Counted from the first letter of the stretch, positions 21,732 through 30,413 are shown. The stretch: DNA of 33,707 nucleotides from Curvibacter sp. GWA2_64_110 (GCA_001797315.1 MGPC01000019.1:1-33707), one strand, 5' to 3'. Made by a program: numbers and translations. Notes: a model not told the origin generated them from the sequence alone.

Positions 21732-22862
21732 GTGAACGAAACCTCCACAGCGACACAAGCCAAGGCCAGCGGTCTGGATGACGCGCTGGTGGCCGATCTG
21801 CTGGCCTTCATCGCGCAGCCCGACTCGACCGACGACACCTTCAACGCGCTGGCCCTGCGCCTGTTTGCCCACCAGTTCCAGCACAACGCCGCCCTGCAGC
21901 GTTATTGCCAGCAGCGCGGCCGCACGCCGCGTACCGTGAAAAGCTGGCGCGACATCCCGGCCGTGCCGATCAACGCTTTCAAGGACCTCACCTTGAGCTG
22001 CGTGCCGCCGCGGGACTGCGCGCGCGTCTTCATGACCAGCGGCACCACGCGCGGCGACATCAAGGGCCGGCACTACCATCCGCATCTCGCGGTGTACGAC
22101 CGCTCCATGACGCTCAATTTCCGCCAGCGTTTCATGGCCGGGCAGGACAGGCTGCGCTTCGGGCTCCTGTTCCCCGACGAACAGCTCATGCCCAATTCCT
22201 CGTTGGCGCATTACCTGGCGCTCGCCTTGCAGCAGTTCGGCACAGCCGAGAGCCGCTACTTCCTGGATCAGGACGGCCTGCAGCTCGAAGACCTGTGCGA
22301 GACGCTGACGCAGGTGCAGCGCACGGGCGAGCCCTTCGCCTTGCTCGGCGCCAGCTACAGCTTCGTGCACCTGATGGACGCGCTGCAGGCGAGTGGCCTG
22401 CAATTCCAGCTGCCGGCCGGCAGCCGGCTGCTCGACACCGGCGGTTTCAAGGGCCAGTCGCGCGAGATGGACATGGACGCGTTCTACGTCCAGCTCTCGG
22501 CCACCTTCGGCGTGCCGCGCAGCCAGTGCATCAACATGTACGGCATGACCGAGCTCAGCACCCAGTTCTACGACAACGGCAACGCCGTGCTGCCCGCCGT
22601 CAAGTCCGGCCCGCACTGGATCCGCTCGCGCCTGCTCGACCCCTTGAGCGGGCAGGAGGTGCCGTTTGGCGAGCGCGGCATCCTGGCGCATTGCGACCTG
22701 GGCAACTTCAATTCGGTCACCACCATCCTGACCGAGGACGTCGGCGTGGCCGTGGAGGGGGGCTTCCTGCTGCTGGGCCGCGCCCAGGGCGCGCAGGCCA
22801 AGGGTTGCTCGATTGCGGTGGACGATTTCCTGCGGGCGGCACAGAGCGGAGCCGCGGCATGA
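21732..22862 (+). CDS. LuxE-like acyl-protein synthetase
   Basis: A 376-residue member of the LuxE/acyl-protein synthetase family, relatives of adenylate-forming enzymes that activate a carboxylic acid with ATP and hold it as a protein thioester for a reductase. Motifs: phosphate loop MTSGTTRG (Thr102-Thr106 region), LLDTGGFKGQSRE (about 233-244), and NMYGMTELSTQFYD (Tyr270 region). Cys359 in KGCSIAVDDFL near the C terminus is the likely acyl acceptor by analogy with LuxE. The start is GTG 21732, with GAAGG upstream. The gene follows the TPP riboswitch and overlaps the next gene by ATGA. Luminescence genes are absent, so the acid is not expected to be a luciferase substrate; a thiamine-related carboxylate is my inference. 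Confidence 0.88.
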   Translation: MNETSTATQAKASGLDDALVADLLAFIAQPDSTDDTFNALALRLFAHQFQHNAALQRYCQQRGRTPRTVKSWRDIPAVPINAFKDLTLSCVPPRDCARVFMTSGTTRGDIKGRHYHPHLAVYDRSMTLNFRQRFMAGQDRLRFGLLFPDEQLMPNSSLAHYLALALQQFGTAESRYFLDQDGLQLEDLCETLTQVQRTGEPFALLGASYSFVHLMDALQASGLQFQLPAGSRLLDTGGFKGQSREMDMDAFYVQLSATFGVPRSQCINMYGMTELSTQFYDNGNAVLPAVKSGPHWIRSRLLDPLSGQEVPFGERGILAHCDLGNFNSVTTILTEDVGVAVEGGFLLLGRAQGAQAKGCSIAVDDFLRAAQSGAAA

Positions 22863-24316
22863 CGATGAAAACCGTCGCGGCTTATCTGCCGGGCTTGCCG
22901 GCCGATCAGGTGCAGTGGCAGATGCTGCGCTTTGGTGCGGGCGCGGACGGTGTCGAAGTGGCGGTGCCGCAGCTGACGCCGGCGCAGCTGACGGCCCTGG
23001 CCGCGCATGTGCGCGAGGCCGGCCGCGAACGCCTCAAGCGCATGCCGGTGTCTCAGATCATCGCAGCCATCGACCGCGCCATCGCTCGCCTGCTGGATGC
23101 CGACGACCCCTACCGCATCGAGGCCGAGCGCTTGCTGCCCTGGGTGAGTGGCTTCGATGCCGAGATGGTGCGCCTGGGCCTGAATGCCTACCTGAAGACC
23201 TTCCGCGCGCCGCAGCTGCAGCGCTTCGTGGCCGAGGACTTCGCCAACCCCAAGCTGCTCGACGAGTTCCAGCCGCGTCCCAAAGGCGGCATGGCACGGG
23301 CACTCGGGCCGGAACTGCTGGTGCACGTCTGGGCCGGCAATGTGCCGGGCCTGCCGCTGTGGAGCCTGGTCTGTGGCCTGCTGGTCAAGGCACCGGGCAT
23401 CGGCAAGGTGGCCAGTGCCGAGCCCGTGTTCGCCGCGCTGTTCGCGCGTTTGCTGGCCGAGGTCGAGCCGCAACTGGCCGATTGCCTGGCCGTGCTCTGG
23501 TTCAAGGGCGGCGATACGGTGAGCGAGAAAACCTTGTTTGGCGAAGCCGATGTGGTGCTGGCCTACGGCGGCAACGACACGCTGAGCCAGCTGCGCCAGC
23601 AGGTGACGATCGGCACGCGCTTCCTGCCGCACGGCCACAAGCTCAGCCTGGGCCTGGTGTCCAGTGCGGTGCTCGATGCCCAGCATGCCCAGGCGGCAGC
23701 GCGCCAAGCCGCACTCGACGTGGTGCGCTACGAGCAGCAGGGCTGCTACTCGCCGCATGTGTTTTATGTGGCCCGCGGTGGCCGTGTGACGCCGCGCGAG
23801 TTCGCTCAGGCACTGGCCGGCGAACTGGCCGCGCTGCAGCACAAGTTCGCGCGTCGCACGCTGTCGCTGGAAGAAGCCGCCAGTGTGGCCGGCTGGCGCG
23901 AGCGGCAGGAACTCCAGGGCTTTTCGCAAGCTGGCGTGGAACTCATCGGCGATGCCACGGCACCGTGGTGCGTGGCCTATACGGAGGAGGCCGGTGCACT
24001 CCAGCCCTGCGCCCTCAACCGCACGGTGCAGGTGCAGGCGGTGGAGCGGCTGGACGATGCCATGCCGCTGGTCGCTGCACAGCGCGAGATCCTGCAGACG
24101 GTGGGGCTGGCCGCGGCGCCGCACGAGTTGTACGCCCTGGCGGAAGCACTGGGGCAGGCCGGTGCCACCCGCATCTGCGCCCTGGGTGCCATGACCGCGC
24201 CCGAGGCCGGCTGGCACCACGACGGGCGCTTCAGCCTGCTCGACCTGGTGCGCATGGTCGAGCTGGAGCAATCGGCCGAGAACGCGGCCGAGGCCTACGC
24301 GCCGTATCGGGATTGA
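22859..24316 (+). CDS. LuxC-like acyl-CoA/acyl-protein reductase
   Basis: A 485-residue LuxC family protein, which reduces an activated acyl group (thioester) to the aldehyde with NAD(P)H on an aldehyde-dehydrogenase-like fold. Visible are HVWAGNVPGLPLWSLVCGLLVK (nucleotide-binding region), VVLAYGGNDTLSQLRQQV, and the catalytic cysteine Cys296 in YEQQGCYSPHVFYVA. The start ATG 22859 overlaps the LuxE-like stop (ATGA), which points to translational coupling and a LuxE-LuxC complex as in luminous bacteria. The downstream gene begins 5 bases after its stop. A longer frame upstream is only read-through of another frame. The substrate is unknown. Confidence 0.9.
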   Translation: MTMKTVAAYLPGLPADQVQWQMLRFGAGADGVEVAVPQLTPAQLTALAAHVREAGRERLKRMPVSQIIAAIDRAIARLLDADDPYRIEAERLLPWVSGFDAEMVRLGLNAYLKTFRAPQLQRFVAEDFANPKLLDEFQPRPKGGMARALGPELLVHVWAGNVPGLPLWSLVCGLLVKAPGIGKVASAEPVFAALFARLLAEVEPQLADCLAVLWFKGGDTVSEKTLFGEADVVLAYGGNDTLSQLRQQVTIGTRFLPHGHKLSLGLVSSAVLDAQHAQAAARQAALDVVRYEQQGCYSPHVFYVARGGRVTPREFAQALAGELAALQHKFARRTLSLEEAASVAGWRERQELQGFSQAGVELIGDATAPWCVAYTEEAGALQPCALNRTVQVQAVERLDDAMPLVAAQREILQTVGLAAAPHELYALAEALGQAGATRICALGAMTAPEAGWHHDGRFSLLDLVRMVELEQSAENAAEAYAPYRD

Positions 24317-24321
24317 ATGCC

Positions 24322-25077
24322 ATGGCCTTCCTCGACATGCAAGGCGTGAGCTACACCTACCCCGGCTGGCCGCCGGTGGTGCAGCGCGTGGACTGGGACA
24401 TAACGCAGGGCGAGTTCCACTGTCTGGTGGGGCGCAGCGGCTGCGGCAAGACCACGCTGCTGAAGCTGGCCGCTGGCCTGCTGCAGCCCGACGAGGGCCA
24501 GGTCAGCCTGCAAGGACAGGCGGTGCGCCAGCCCGGGCCGGGCACGGGTTTCGTGTTCCAGGCCCCCACGCTGCTGGACTGGCTGACCGTGCTGGACAAC
24601 GTGCTGCTGCCCGTGACCTTGCAGCGCCAGCCCACGGCGCAGGACGTGGCGCGCGCCGAACAGTTGCTGGCGCAGATGGGCCTGGTTGCTCATGCCGGCC
24701 ATTACCCGCGCCAGCTGTCGGGCGGCCAGCAAAGCCGCGTGGCGATTGCGCGCGCGCTGGTGCTGGAGCCGCCCATCCTGCTGATGGACGAGCCCTTTGC
24801 CGCACTCGATGCCATCACGCGCGAGGAGCTGCAGGATGAGCTGCAGGCCATGTGCCGCGCGCGCGGCACCTCGGTCTTTTTCGTCACGCACGACATCGCC
24901 GAGGCGGTGTACCTGGCCGACCGGGTGGCGGTGATGGAGGGCGGGCGCATCCGGCACGACATCCGCGTCGAACTGCCGCGTTCGCGCACGCAGGACGTGC
25001 GCTACAGCGCCGCCTTCAACGCCCTCTGCGCTGAGCTGCGGCGGGCCATGGACATGGACGAGGAGGTGGCCGCTTGA
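24322..25077 (+). CDS. ABC transporter ATP-binding protein (nitrate/taurine/ThiZ-like)
   Basis: A 251-residue ATPase of an importer. Walker A is GRSGCGKTT (37-45), signature LSGGQQSRVAIARAL (from Leu132), Walker B ILLMDEPFAALD (Asp156-Glu157) and the switch region FFVTHDIAEAVYLADR. Together with the permease and NMT1/THI5-like protein downstream it matches the ThiXYZ type of transporter, predicted to bring in hydroxymethylpyrimidine or a related thiamine precursor. The riboswitch upstream supports that. It starts 5 bases after the LuxC-like gene. Confidence 0.92.
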   Translation: MAFLDMQGVSYTYPGWPPVVQRVDWDITQGEFHCLVGRSGCGKTTLLKLAAGLLQPDEGQVSLQGQAVRQPGPGTGFVFQAPTLLDWLTVLDNVLLPVTLQRQPTAQDVARAEQLLAQMGLVAHAGHYPRQLSGGQQSRVAIARALVLEPPILLMDEPFAALDAITREELQDELQAMCRARGTSVFFVTHDIAEAVYLADRVAVMEGGRIRHDIRVELPRSRTQDVRYSAAFNALCAELRRAMDMDEEVAA

Positions 25078-25835
25078 AATACCCGCGTCTCCTCGCTTTC
25101 GCGCTGCTGGTCGTCCTGCTCGCACTCTGGGAAGCTGCCGTGCCGGCCTTCCGCTTCTCCGCGCTCGTGCTACCCGCGCCCAGTGCCATCGGCACAGCCC
25201 TGTGGCGCGGCTTTGCGACCGGCTACTTCTGGCCGCACATCGGGCAGACCCTGCTGGAGCTGGCGCTGGGCCTGGGTCTGGGCGTGGTGCTGGGTTTTGC
25301 CGGCGGCGTGCTGCTGGGCGAATCGGCCGCGCTGCGCCGCGTGTTCATGCCCTATGTGGTGACCAGCCAGGTCGTCCCGAAGCTGGCGCTGGTGCCGCTG
25401 TTCATCGTCTGGCTGGGCTTCGGCACCGCGCCCACGGTGCTCATCACCGCGCTGATCTGCTTCTTCCCCCTGCTGGAGAACACGCTGACCGCTGTGGCGC
25501 AGGTGGATGCCGCACGGCTCGAGCTGTTCCGCATGCTGGGCGCGAGCCGCTGGCAGACCTTGTGGCGACTCAAGATTCCGGCCGCATTGCCAACGATCCT
25601 GGCCGGCCTGCGCGTGGCCGTGGTGCTGGCGCTGGTGGGTGCCGTGGTGGGCGAGTTCATCGGTGCCAGCCGCGGCCTGGGTGCGCTCATCATCGCCTCG
25701 CAGGCGTCCATGGACACGGCGCTGATGTTCGCTGCGCTGGTGCTCATCACGGGCATCGGTCTGCTGCTGTACGAAGCCGCACTGCTGCTGGAGCGGTGTC
25801 TGCTCCAACCCTATTCCAACCCCAAGTCAAACTGA
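25074..25835 (+). CDS. ABC transporter permease (ThiX-like)
   Basis: A 253-residue integral membrane protein of the BPD_transp_1 type with about six helices (LLAFALLVVLLALWEAAV, LLELALGLGLGVVLGFAGGVLLG, VLITALICFFPLLENTLTAV and more) and the EAA loop LGASRWQTLWRLKIPAALPTILAGLR. It starts at TTG 25074, overlapping the ATPase stop (TTGA), with an ideal AGGAGGT six bases before, so the unusual start codon is well supported. It should import the ligand of the next gene's binding protein. Confidence 0.92.
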   Translation: MKYPRLLAFALLVVLLALWEAAVPAFRFSALVLPAPSAIGTALWRGFATGYFWPHIGQTLLELALGLGLGVVLGFAGGVLLGESAALRRVFMPYVVTSQVVPKLALVPLFIVWLGFGTAPTVLITALICFFPLLENTLTAVAQVDAARLELFRMLGASRWQTLWRLKIPAALPTILAGLRVAVVLALVGAVVGEFIGASRGLGALIIASQASMDTALMFAALVLITGIGLLLYEAALLLERCLLQPYSNPKSN

Positions 25836-25857
25836 ACCCGAAAGAGGACACAAGGAT

Positions 25858-26853
25858 ATGAAACGCAACACCCTGCACATGCTGGCCGCCATCGCGCTCG
25901 CCGCCCTGGGCGCCGGCACGGCCCTGGCCGATGAACCCAAGCTGGAGAAAGTCACCATTGCCGGCTGGGGCGGTCCGATTTCCGAGATCACCAACATCCT
26001 GGTCGAGCCCGACAAGGGCTTCTTCCGTGCCCGCGGCATCGAGCTGGTCTACATGCCCGGCGCGGGCGGTGGCGACGCGGTGCGCAACCTGCTCAGCGGC
26101 CAGGCCGACGTGGCCTTCACCGATCCCGGCTCCTTCTACGGCGGGCTGGACAAGGGCGAGAAGCTGCGCGCCGTCTACGACATCTACCCGCAGAACGTCT
26201 TCAACGTGGTCTCGCTCAAGAGCGCCAACATCAGCAAACCGGCCGACCTCAAGGGCAAGAAGATCGGCGTCTACAGCCTCTCCAGCGGCACCCTGACCAA
26301 CTTGCAGCTGCTGCTCAACCAGGCGGGTCTGAGCACCAAGGACGTGACCATCGTCGTCACGGGTCTGCTGAACTTCGCGCCGCTCATGCAGGGGCAGGTG
26401 GACGCCACCGCCGCCACCGACACCGGCCTGCTCGTGGCGCGCGCCAAGGGCGTGGGCGATGTGAACGTGATGGAGGTGCGCCACTCGCTCAACCTCTCCA
26501 GCGATCTCTTCATCGTGCGCGAGGACACCTTCCAGCAGAAGAAGGACCTGCTCAAGCGTTTCCTCGCCGCCTACCGCGACAGTGCGCAGTGGATGATCGA
26601 CCACCCCGAGGAGGCCGCCAAACTCGCCGTCAAGCGCGCCATCAACGGCCAGAACGAAGCCGTGAACCTGGAGGTGATCAAGCTGCGCAACGCCACCAGC
26701 ATTTCGCCGCTGACGCAGCAGAAAGGCCTGGGCGCGATCGACGTGGACATGCTGCAGAAGGGCGCCCGGGCCTGGAAGCAGATCGGCCTGATCGAGCGCG
26801 ACCTGGACATGAAGGCCGTGGTCAGCCAGGACCTGCTGCCGGGCCGGAAGTAA
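25858..26853 (+). CDS. NMT1/THI5-like periplasmic substrate-binding protein (ThiY-like)
   Basis: A 331-residue binding protein with a Sec signal peptide (MKRNTLHMLAAIALAALGAGTALA, cut before DEP). The mature part shows the NMT1/SsuA pattern: VTIAGWGGPISEITNILVEPDKGFFRARGIEL, LLSGQADVAFTDPGSF, LKGKKIGVYSLSSGTLTNLQLLL. This family binds pyrimidines, sulfonates or other small anions. Position under a TPP riboswitch points to a thiamine precursor or breakdown product. There is no cysteine in the mature part, so it is not a lipoprotein or a THI5-type HMP synthase. The start ATG 25858 has AAGGA/GAGGA upstream. Confidence 0.92.
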   Translation: MKRNTLHMLAAIALAALGAGTALADEPKLEKVTIAGWGGPISEITNILVEPDKGFFRARGIELVYMPGAGGGDAVRNLLSGQADVAFTDPGSFYGGLDKGEKLRAVYDIYPQNVFNVVSLKSANISKPADLKGKKIGVYSLSSGTLTNLQLLLNQAGLSTKDVTIVVTGLLNFAPLMQGQVDATAATDTGLLVARAKGVGDVNVMEVRHSLNLSSDLFIVREDTFQQKKDLLKRFLAAYRDSAQWMIDHPEEAAKLAVKRAINGQNEAVNLEVIKLRNATSISPLTQQKGLGAIDVDMLQKGARAWKQIGLIERDLDMKAVVSQDLLPGRK

Positions 26854-26856
26854 GCC

Positions 26857-27624
26857 ATGGACTTCAAGGGCCAGGTCATCCTCGTCACCGGCGCCAGCCG
26901 CGGCATCGGCGCGGCCATCGCGCAGGCTTTCGCGGCCGAAGGCGGCTTCGTGATCGTCAACTACCTGCGCAACGAGGCCGCGGCTGAAGAAGTCGTCGCG
27001 CGCTGCAAGGCGTTGGGCGGCGACGCCTGGGCCATCCGGGCCGACGTCAATGACCCGGTGCAAGTGCAAGCCATGGTGGCGCAGGTGCTGGCCGAGGTGG
27101 GGCGCATCGACGTGCTGGTGAACAACGCCTTCGCGCCCTACCGCTTCGACCCGGAGCAGCGCAAGCGCTTCTGGGAACTGGACTGGAGCGACTACCAAGG
27201 CCAAGTGGACGGCGCCGTGCACGCGACCTACAACCTGTGTCAGGCCGTGTTGCCGCACCTGCGCCAGCGTGCGCAGGGTTGCATCGTCAACCTGGCGAGC
27301 GACCTGGTGGCGCGGCCGGTGGTGCCGTACCACGATTACGCGACCGCCAAGTCGGCGCTGGTGGGCTTTTCCCGCAACCTGGCGGCCGAGCTGGGACCCT
27401 TGGGCATCCGCGTCAACTGCGTGGCGCCGGGCCTGGTCTATCCGACCGACGCCAGCCGTGCGACCAAAGAGGACGTGAAAGAGGCGATCGTGGCGCAGAC
27501 CCCGCTACGCCGCATCGCCACGCCGGCCGACGTGGCCGGGCCGGTGCTGTTCCTCGCCTCCGACTGGAGCCGCTTCATGACCGGGCAGGTGCTCTATGTG
27601 GACGGCGGGCTGGTGATGCAGTGA
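26857..27624 (+). CDS. Short-chain dehydrogenase/reductase, last gene of the thiamine-regulated operon
   Basis: A 255-residue classical SDR. The cofactor loop is TGASRGIG (11-18), the second motif is NNAF (89-92, usually NNAG), and the catalytic set is Ser148, Tyr161 and Lys165 (YATAK). The C terminus TGQVLYVDGGLVMQ is FabG-like. It starts 3 bases after the binding-protein stop, so it belongs to the operon. I infer that it reduces the aldehyde made by the LuxC-like enzyme to an alcohol. From memory, an SDR near THI elements has been noted before in comparative work; this was not checked. Confidence 0.92.
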   Translation: MDFKGQVILVTGASRGIGAAIAQAFAAEGGFVIVNYLRNEAAAEEVVARCKALGGDAWAIRADVNDPVQVQAMVAQVLAEVGRIDVLVNNAFAPYRFDPEQRKRFWELDWSDYQGQVDGAVHATYNLCQAVLPHLRQRAQGCIVNLASDLVARPVVPYHDYATAKSALVGFSRNLAAELGPLGIRVNCVAPGLVYPTDASRATKEDVKEAIVAQTPLRRIATPADVAGPVLFLASDWSRFMTGQVLYVDGGLVMQ

Positions 27625-27634
27625 TCGCCGTCGC

Positions 27635-27661
27635 GTTGCGCATAATCGATCCCGGCGCAAC
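27635..27661. promoter_or_regulatory. Inverted repeat in the SDR-amidohydrolase gap
   Basis: GTTGCGC (27635-27641) and GCGCAAC (27655-27661) flank CATAAT (27641-27646), a -10-like hexamer. It may be an operator/promoter of the amidohydrolase gene; no clear -35 is seen and no U-run follows. Confidence 0.4.
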
Positions 27662-27687
27662 GCCGTCCATCCGAAGGAGTCAGCCTG

Positions 27688-28737
27688 ATGCGAAATAGGA
27701 TGCTGGGGTCCCTGGTTCTGTTGTTCAGTGTCACGGTGGCGCAGGCCGAAACCTTGCCCATGATCGATACCCATATGCACTTCGAGTCGGTGCCGTACAT
27801 GGACTTGGACGGCTCGCGCAAGACCGCCTTGGTCGAGATGGACCGCCGTAACATTCGCATGTCCCTGCTGATGTCGCCGCCGCGTGACAGCTTTGTCGCC
27901 AAGCGCAATCAGGATGTTGAGGAGCTGATGCCGGCTGTCAAAGCCAATCCCGACCGCTTTGCCGTGCTGGGCGGGGGTGGTTCGCTCACCATCATGATCA
28001 ATGCCACGCCGGCCGATACGGTGAACGACGAGCGGCGCAGCGAGTTCCGCAAGCGGGCCGAGCGCATTCTGGCGCTGGGCGCGGTGGGCTTCGGCGAGAT
28101 GTTCATCCAGCACTTGTCGCTGCCAGCCATGGGGCCGGGACACGCCTATGAGAACGTGCCGGCCGACCACCCTTTGCTCATGCTGCTGGCCGACATCGCG
28201 GCCGAACACGATGTTCCGATCGACATGCATTTCGACATGGTGCCGCAGGACATGCCGCTGCCGCCCAACCTCATGAGCCACAGCCCGCCCAATCCGGCAC
28301 AACTGACGGGCAACCGGGCCGCCTTCGAGGCGCTGCTGTCGCACAACCCCAAGGCGAAGTTCGTCTGGGCCCATGTCGGCTTCGAACCGTTGCTGACACG
28401 CGGGCCGACGATAGTGCGCGAGATGCTGCAGGCCCATCCCAACCTCTACATGAGCTTTCGTCTCAACCGTGGCGGTCCCAAGCAACCCATGGCCATGGAC
28501 GCAGAAGGGCGGCTCAAGGACGAATGGTTGGTGCTGATACGCGAGTTCCCGGACCGCTTCATGTTAGGCAGCGACGCCTTCTACGCCGCCGGCGAACGGG
28601 TGGCGCGCGGCGCAAGCGGCCAGGGGCTGGACAATCTGCGCGGATTGGTCGACCAACTGCCGCCGGATCTGGCGCGCCGCGTGGCCAGCGACAATGCAGC
28701 CTTGATCTACAAACTGAAATTTTCATCCGGGAACTGA
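27688..28737 (+). CDS. Exported amidohydrolase family protein
   Basis: A 349-residue TIM-barrel amidohydrolase (amidohydrolase_2 type) with a Sec signal peptide ([10 protein letters not shown], cleaved before Glu21). Metal ligands are seen in IDTHMHFE (His29, His31), [17 protein letters not shown] and the late Asp of [11 protein letters not shown]. Members hydrolyse or decarboxylate various ring compounds; the substrate is unknown, and the periplasmic location is less common for this family. ATG 27688 has AAGGAG. It lies 63 bases after the SDR and probably has its own promoter, so membership of the thiamine regulon is open. Confidence 0.87.
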   Translation: MRNRMLGSLVLLFSVTVAQAETLPMIDTHMHFESVPYMDLDGSRKTALVEMDRRNIRMSLLMSPPRDSFVAKRNQDVEELMPAVKANPDRFAVLGGGGSLTIMINATPADTVNDERRSEFRKRAERILALGAVGFGEMFIQHLSLPAMGPGHAYENVPADHPLLMLLADIAAEHDVPIDMHFDMVPQDMPLPPNLMSHSPPNPAQLTGNRAAFEALLSHNPKAKFVWAHVGFEPLLTRGPTIVREMLQAHPNLYMSFRLNRGGPKQPMAMDAEGRLKDEWLVLIREFPDRFMLGSDAFYAAGERVARGASGQGLDNLRGLVDQLPPDLARRVASDNAALIYKLKFSSGN

Positions 28738-28760
28738 ATGGCGTGCGCGTGCAAGAAACA

Positions 28761-29801
28761 ATGTTGATTCTGGGGATCGAGTCCTCTTGCGATGAAACCG
28801 GCGTCGCCCTGGTTCAGTCGAGCGATGCCCCCGTGCCGGTGCTGCTGTCGCACGCCCTGTACAGCCAGATCGAGATGCACCAGGCCTATGGCGGGGTGGT
28901 GCCCGAGCTGGCCAGCCGCGACCACATCCGCCGCGTGCTGCCGTTGACCACCCAGGTCATGCAAGAGTCCGGCAAGTCACTGCAAGACATCGACGTGGTG
29001 ACCTACACGCGCGGCCCCGGCTTGGCCGGTGCGCTGCTGGTGGGCGCCGGCGTGGCCTGCGCGCTCGGTGCGGCCCTGGGCAAGCCGGTGCTGGGCGTGC
29101 ACCACCTGGAAGGGCACTTGCTGTCGCCGTTCCTGAGCGCCGACCCGCCGGAGTTCCCCTTTGTCGCGTTGCTGGTGTCGGGTGGCCACACCCAGCTGAT
29201 GCGGGTCGACGGCGTCGGGCGCTACGCCATCCTGGGCGAGACGATCGACGACGCCGCCGGCGAAGCCTTCGACAAGTCGGCCAAGCTCATGGGCCTGGGT
29301 TATCCCGGCGGGCCGGCCTTGTCCCGGCTGGCGGAGCAGGGCGATGGCACGGCCTTCAAGCTGCCGCGCCCGCTGCTGCACAGCGGCAACCTGGACTTTT
29401 CCTTTGCCGGTTTGAAAACCGCGGTACTGACGCAGGCCCAGCGCCTGGGTGATGAATTGCAAGGCCGCAAAGCGGATCTCGCCGCATCCACGCAGGCCGC
29501 CATCGTGGAAGTGCTGGTGAAGAAGTCGCTCGCTGCGTTGGACCAGACCGGCATGAAGCGGCTGGTGGTGGCCGGTGGCGTGGGGGCCAACCGGCACCTG
29601 CGCGAGCAACTGAATGCGCAGTGCGCCAAGCGCAAGGTGCGCGTGCACTACCCGGAACTGCACCTGTGCACCGACAACGGCGCCATGATCGCCATGGCCG
29701 CCGCCATGCGGCTGCAGGCCGGCATGCAAGAGGCCAGCCGTGCCTACACCTTCGAGGTCAAGCCACGCTGGCCGCTGGATGCGATCAGTCAGTCGGTGTG
29801 A
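28761..29801 (+). CDS. tsaD: tRNA N6-threonylcarbamoyladenosine transferase TsaD
   Basis: A 346-residue Kae1/TsaD protein that, with TsaB and TsaE, transfers the threonylcarbamoyl group to A37 of tRNAs reading ANN codons. The start [17 protein letters not shown] is diagnostic; the metal-binding HHLEGH (His115, His119) and the ATP-binding [13 protein letters not shown] and [13 protein letters not shown] follow. ATG 28761 is chosen by homology; the frame is open further upstream within the amidohydrolase gene. It starts 23 bases after that gene. Confidence 0.97.
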   Translation: MLILGIESSCDETGVALVQSSDAPVPVLLSHALYSQIEMHQAYGGVVPELASRDHIRRVLPLTTQVMQESGKSLQDIDVVTYTRGPGLAGALLVGAGVACALGAALGKPVLGVHHLEGHLLSPFLSADPPEFPFVALLVSGGHTQLMRVDGVGRYAILGETIDDAAGEAFDKSAKLMGLGYPGGPALSRLAEQGDGTAFKLPRPLLHSGNLDFSFAGLKTAVLTQAQRLGDELQGRKADLAASTQAAIVEVLVKKSLAALDQTGMKRLVVAGGVGANRHLREQLNAQCAKRKVRVHYPELHLCTDNGAMIAMAAAMRLQAGMQEASRAYTFEVKPRWPLDAISQSV

Positions 29802-29940
29802 GATTCTGGCTCTGCACCTTTGCTTTGTGTCGTGGGGTGCGGATGCACCCTTGGCCGGGTTTGTGAATGGTTTCACCAGTATGGTCAGCGAAAGACAGGC
29901 TGATATAAATCAGATACTGACAGCACAGAACGGGAGGACG

Positions 29941-29998
29941 ACTTGATGCACTCGAACTTTGTTTGTAAGACAGGTTTTCTGTCCATATCAAGTTAGGC
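29941..29998 (+). other. attC-like left boundary ending in a GTTAGGC core
   Basis: Nested inverted repeats ACTTGAT (29941-29947) with ATCAAGT (29987-29993), and GACAG (29969-29973) with CTGTC (29979-29983), run into GTTAGGC (29992-29998), a perfect fit to the integron core GTTRRRY. The next gene's ATG is 7 bases further on, as in gene cassettes. No integrase is in the window. Confidence 0.5.
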
Positions 29999-30005
29999 AA
30001 ACGCA

Positions 30006-30299
30006 ATGTCAGCTAATCACACTAAATATCGCTACAGCATTACGTGCAGCACCTCTGATGCAACTGTATTGCACTGTCTACGCGCTATCGCCCAATGTGT
30101 TGAGAAAGGGGCGTACCCCCAAATTGGATGGGGTGGTACAACAAGAGCATTTTGGCTAAAAAATAACAACCAATTTACTGTGCGCTTTACTGACCCCAAC
30201 TACAGAAGTGATTTCGTGAGAGAGGCTAACCGCCTCTTATCCGGGCACTGGTCTCAAATCTCGACAAACAATAATGATCCTGCCTCTCCGCAAAGGTAA
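30006..30299 (+). CDS. Small hypothetical protein in a cassette-like insert
   Basis: A 97-residue protein (start MSANHTKYRYSITCSTSDAT) that I do not recognise. It is polar with several aromatics (GWGGTTRAFWLKNNNQF) and no signal peptide or membrane segment. Its DNA is visibly AT-richer than the surroundings, with codons such as AAA, AAT, ACT and TTT, unlike tsaD and hsp20. It sits between a GTTAGGC core with its ATG only 7 bases away and an attC-like hairpin 3 bases after its stop, the arrangement of an integron gene cassette. Cassette ORFs of this size are commonly orphan genes. No function is proposed. Confidence 0.7.
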   Translation: MSANHTKYRYSITCSTSDATVLHCLRAIAQCVEKGAYPQIGWGGTTRAFWLKNNNQFTVRFTDPNYRSDFVREANRLLSGHWSQISTNNNDPASPQR

Positions 30300-30302
30300 T
30301 CC

Positions 30303-30362
30303 GCCTAATCCATCCATTAAGCGGGACGCGCTAAAGCGCGCCCCTTATGTCAAACGCTGAGA
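30303..30362 (+). other. attC-like recombination site after the small gene
   Basis: About 60 bases beginning GCCTAAT (30303-30309; consensus RYYYAAC, one mismatch). The hairpin has left arm AAGCGGGACGCGC and right arm GCGCGCCCCTT. The left arm has two extra unpaired bases (C and A), as in attC sites. The 3' core is degenerate (GCTGAGA at 30356-30362 against GTTRRRY), so the site may be inactive. Confidence 0.55.
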
Positions 30363-30366
30363 CCAT

Positions 30367-30402
30367 AACAAAAAGGCCGCGAGATTCGCGGCCTTTTTTG
30401 TT
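30367..30402. terminator. Bidirectional intrinsic terminator
   Basis: AACAAAAAGGCCGCGA (30367-30382) pairs with TCGCGGCCTTTTTTGTT (30386-30402) around a 3-base loop, with A and T runs on both sides. It can stop transcription of the plus-strand genes and of the converging hsp20. Confidence 0.93.
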
Positions 30403-30413
30403 GTCGAACAAAC

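Noticed and set aside
21905-24316. A long 803-codon plus-strand frame that seems to fuse to the LuxC-like gene.
   Set aside because: Its first 318 codons lie in another frame of the LuxE-like gene and lack homology; the ATGA overlap at 22859 marks the real start.
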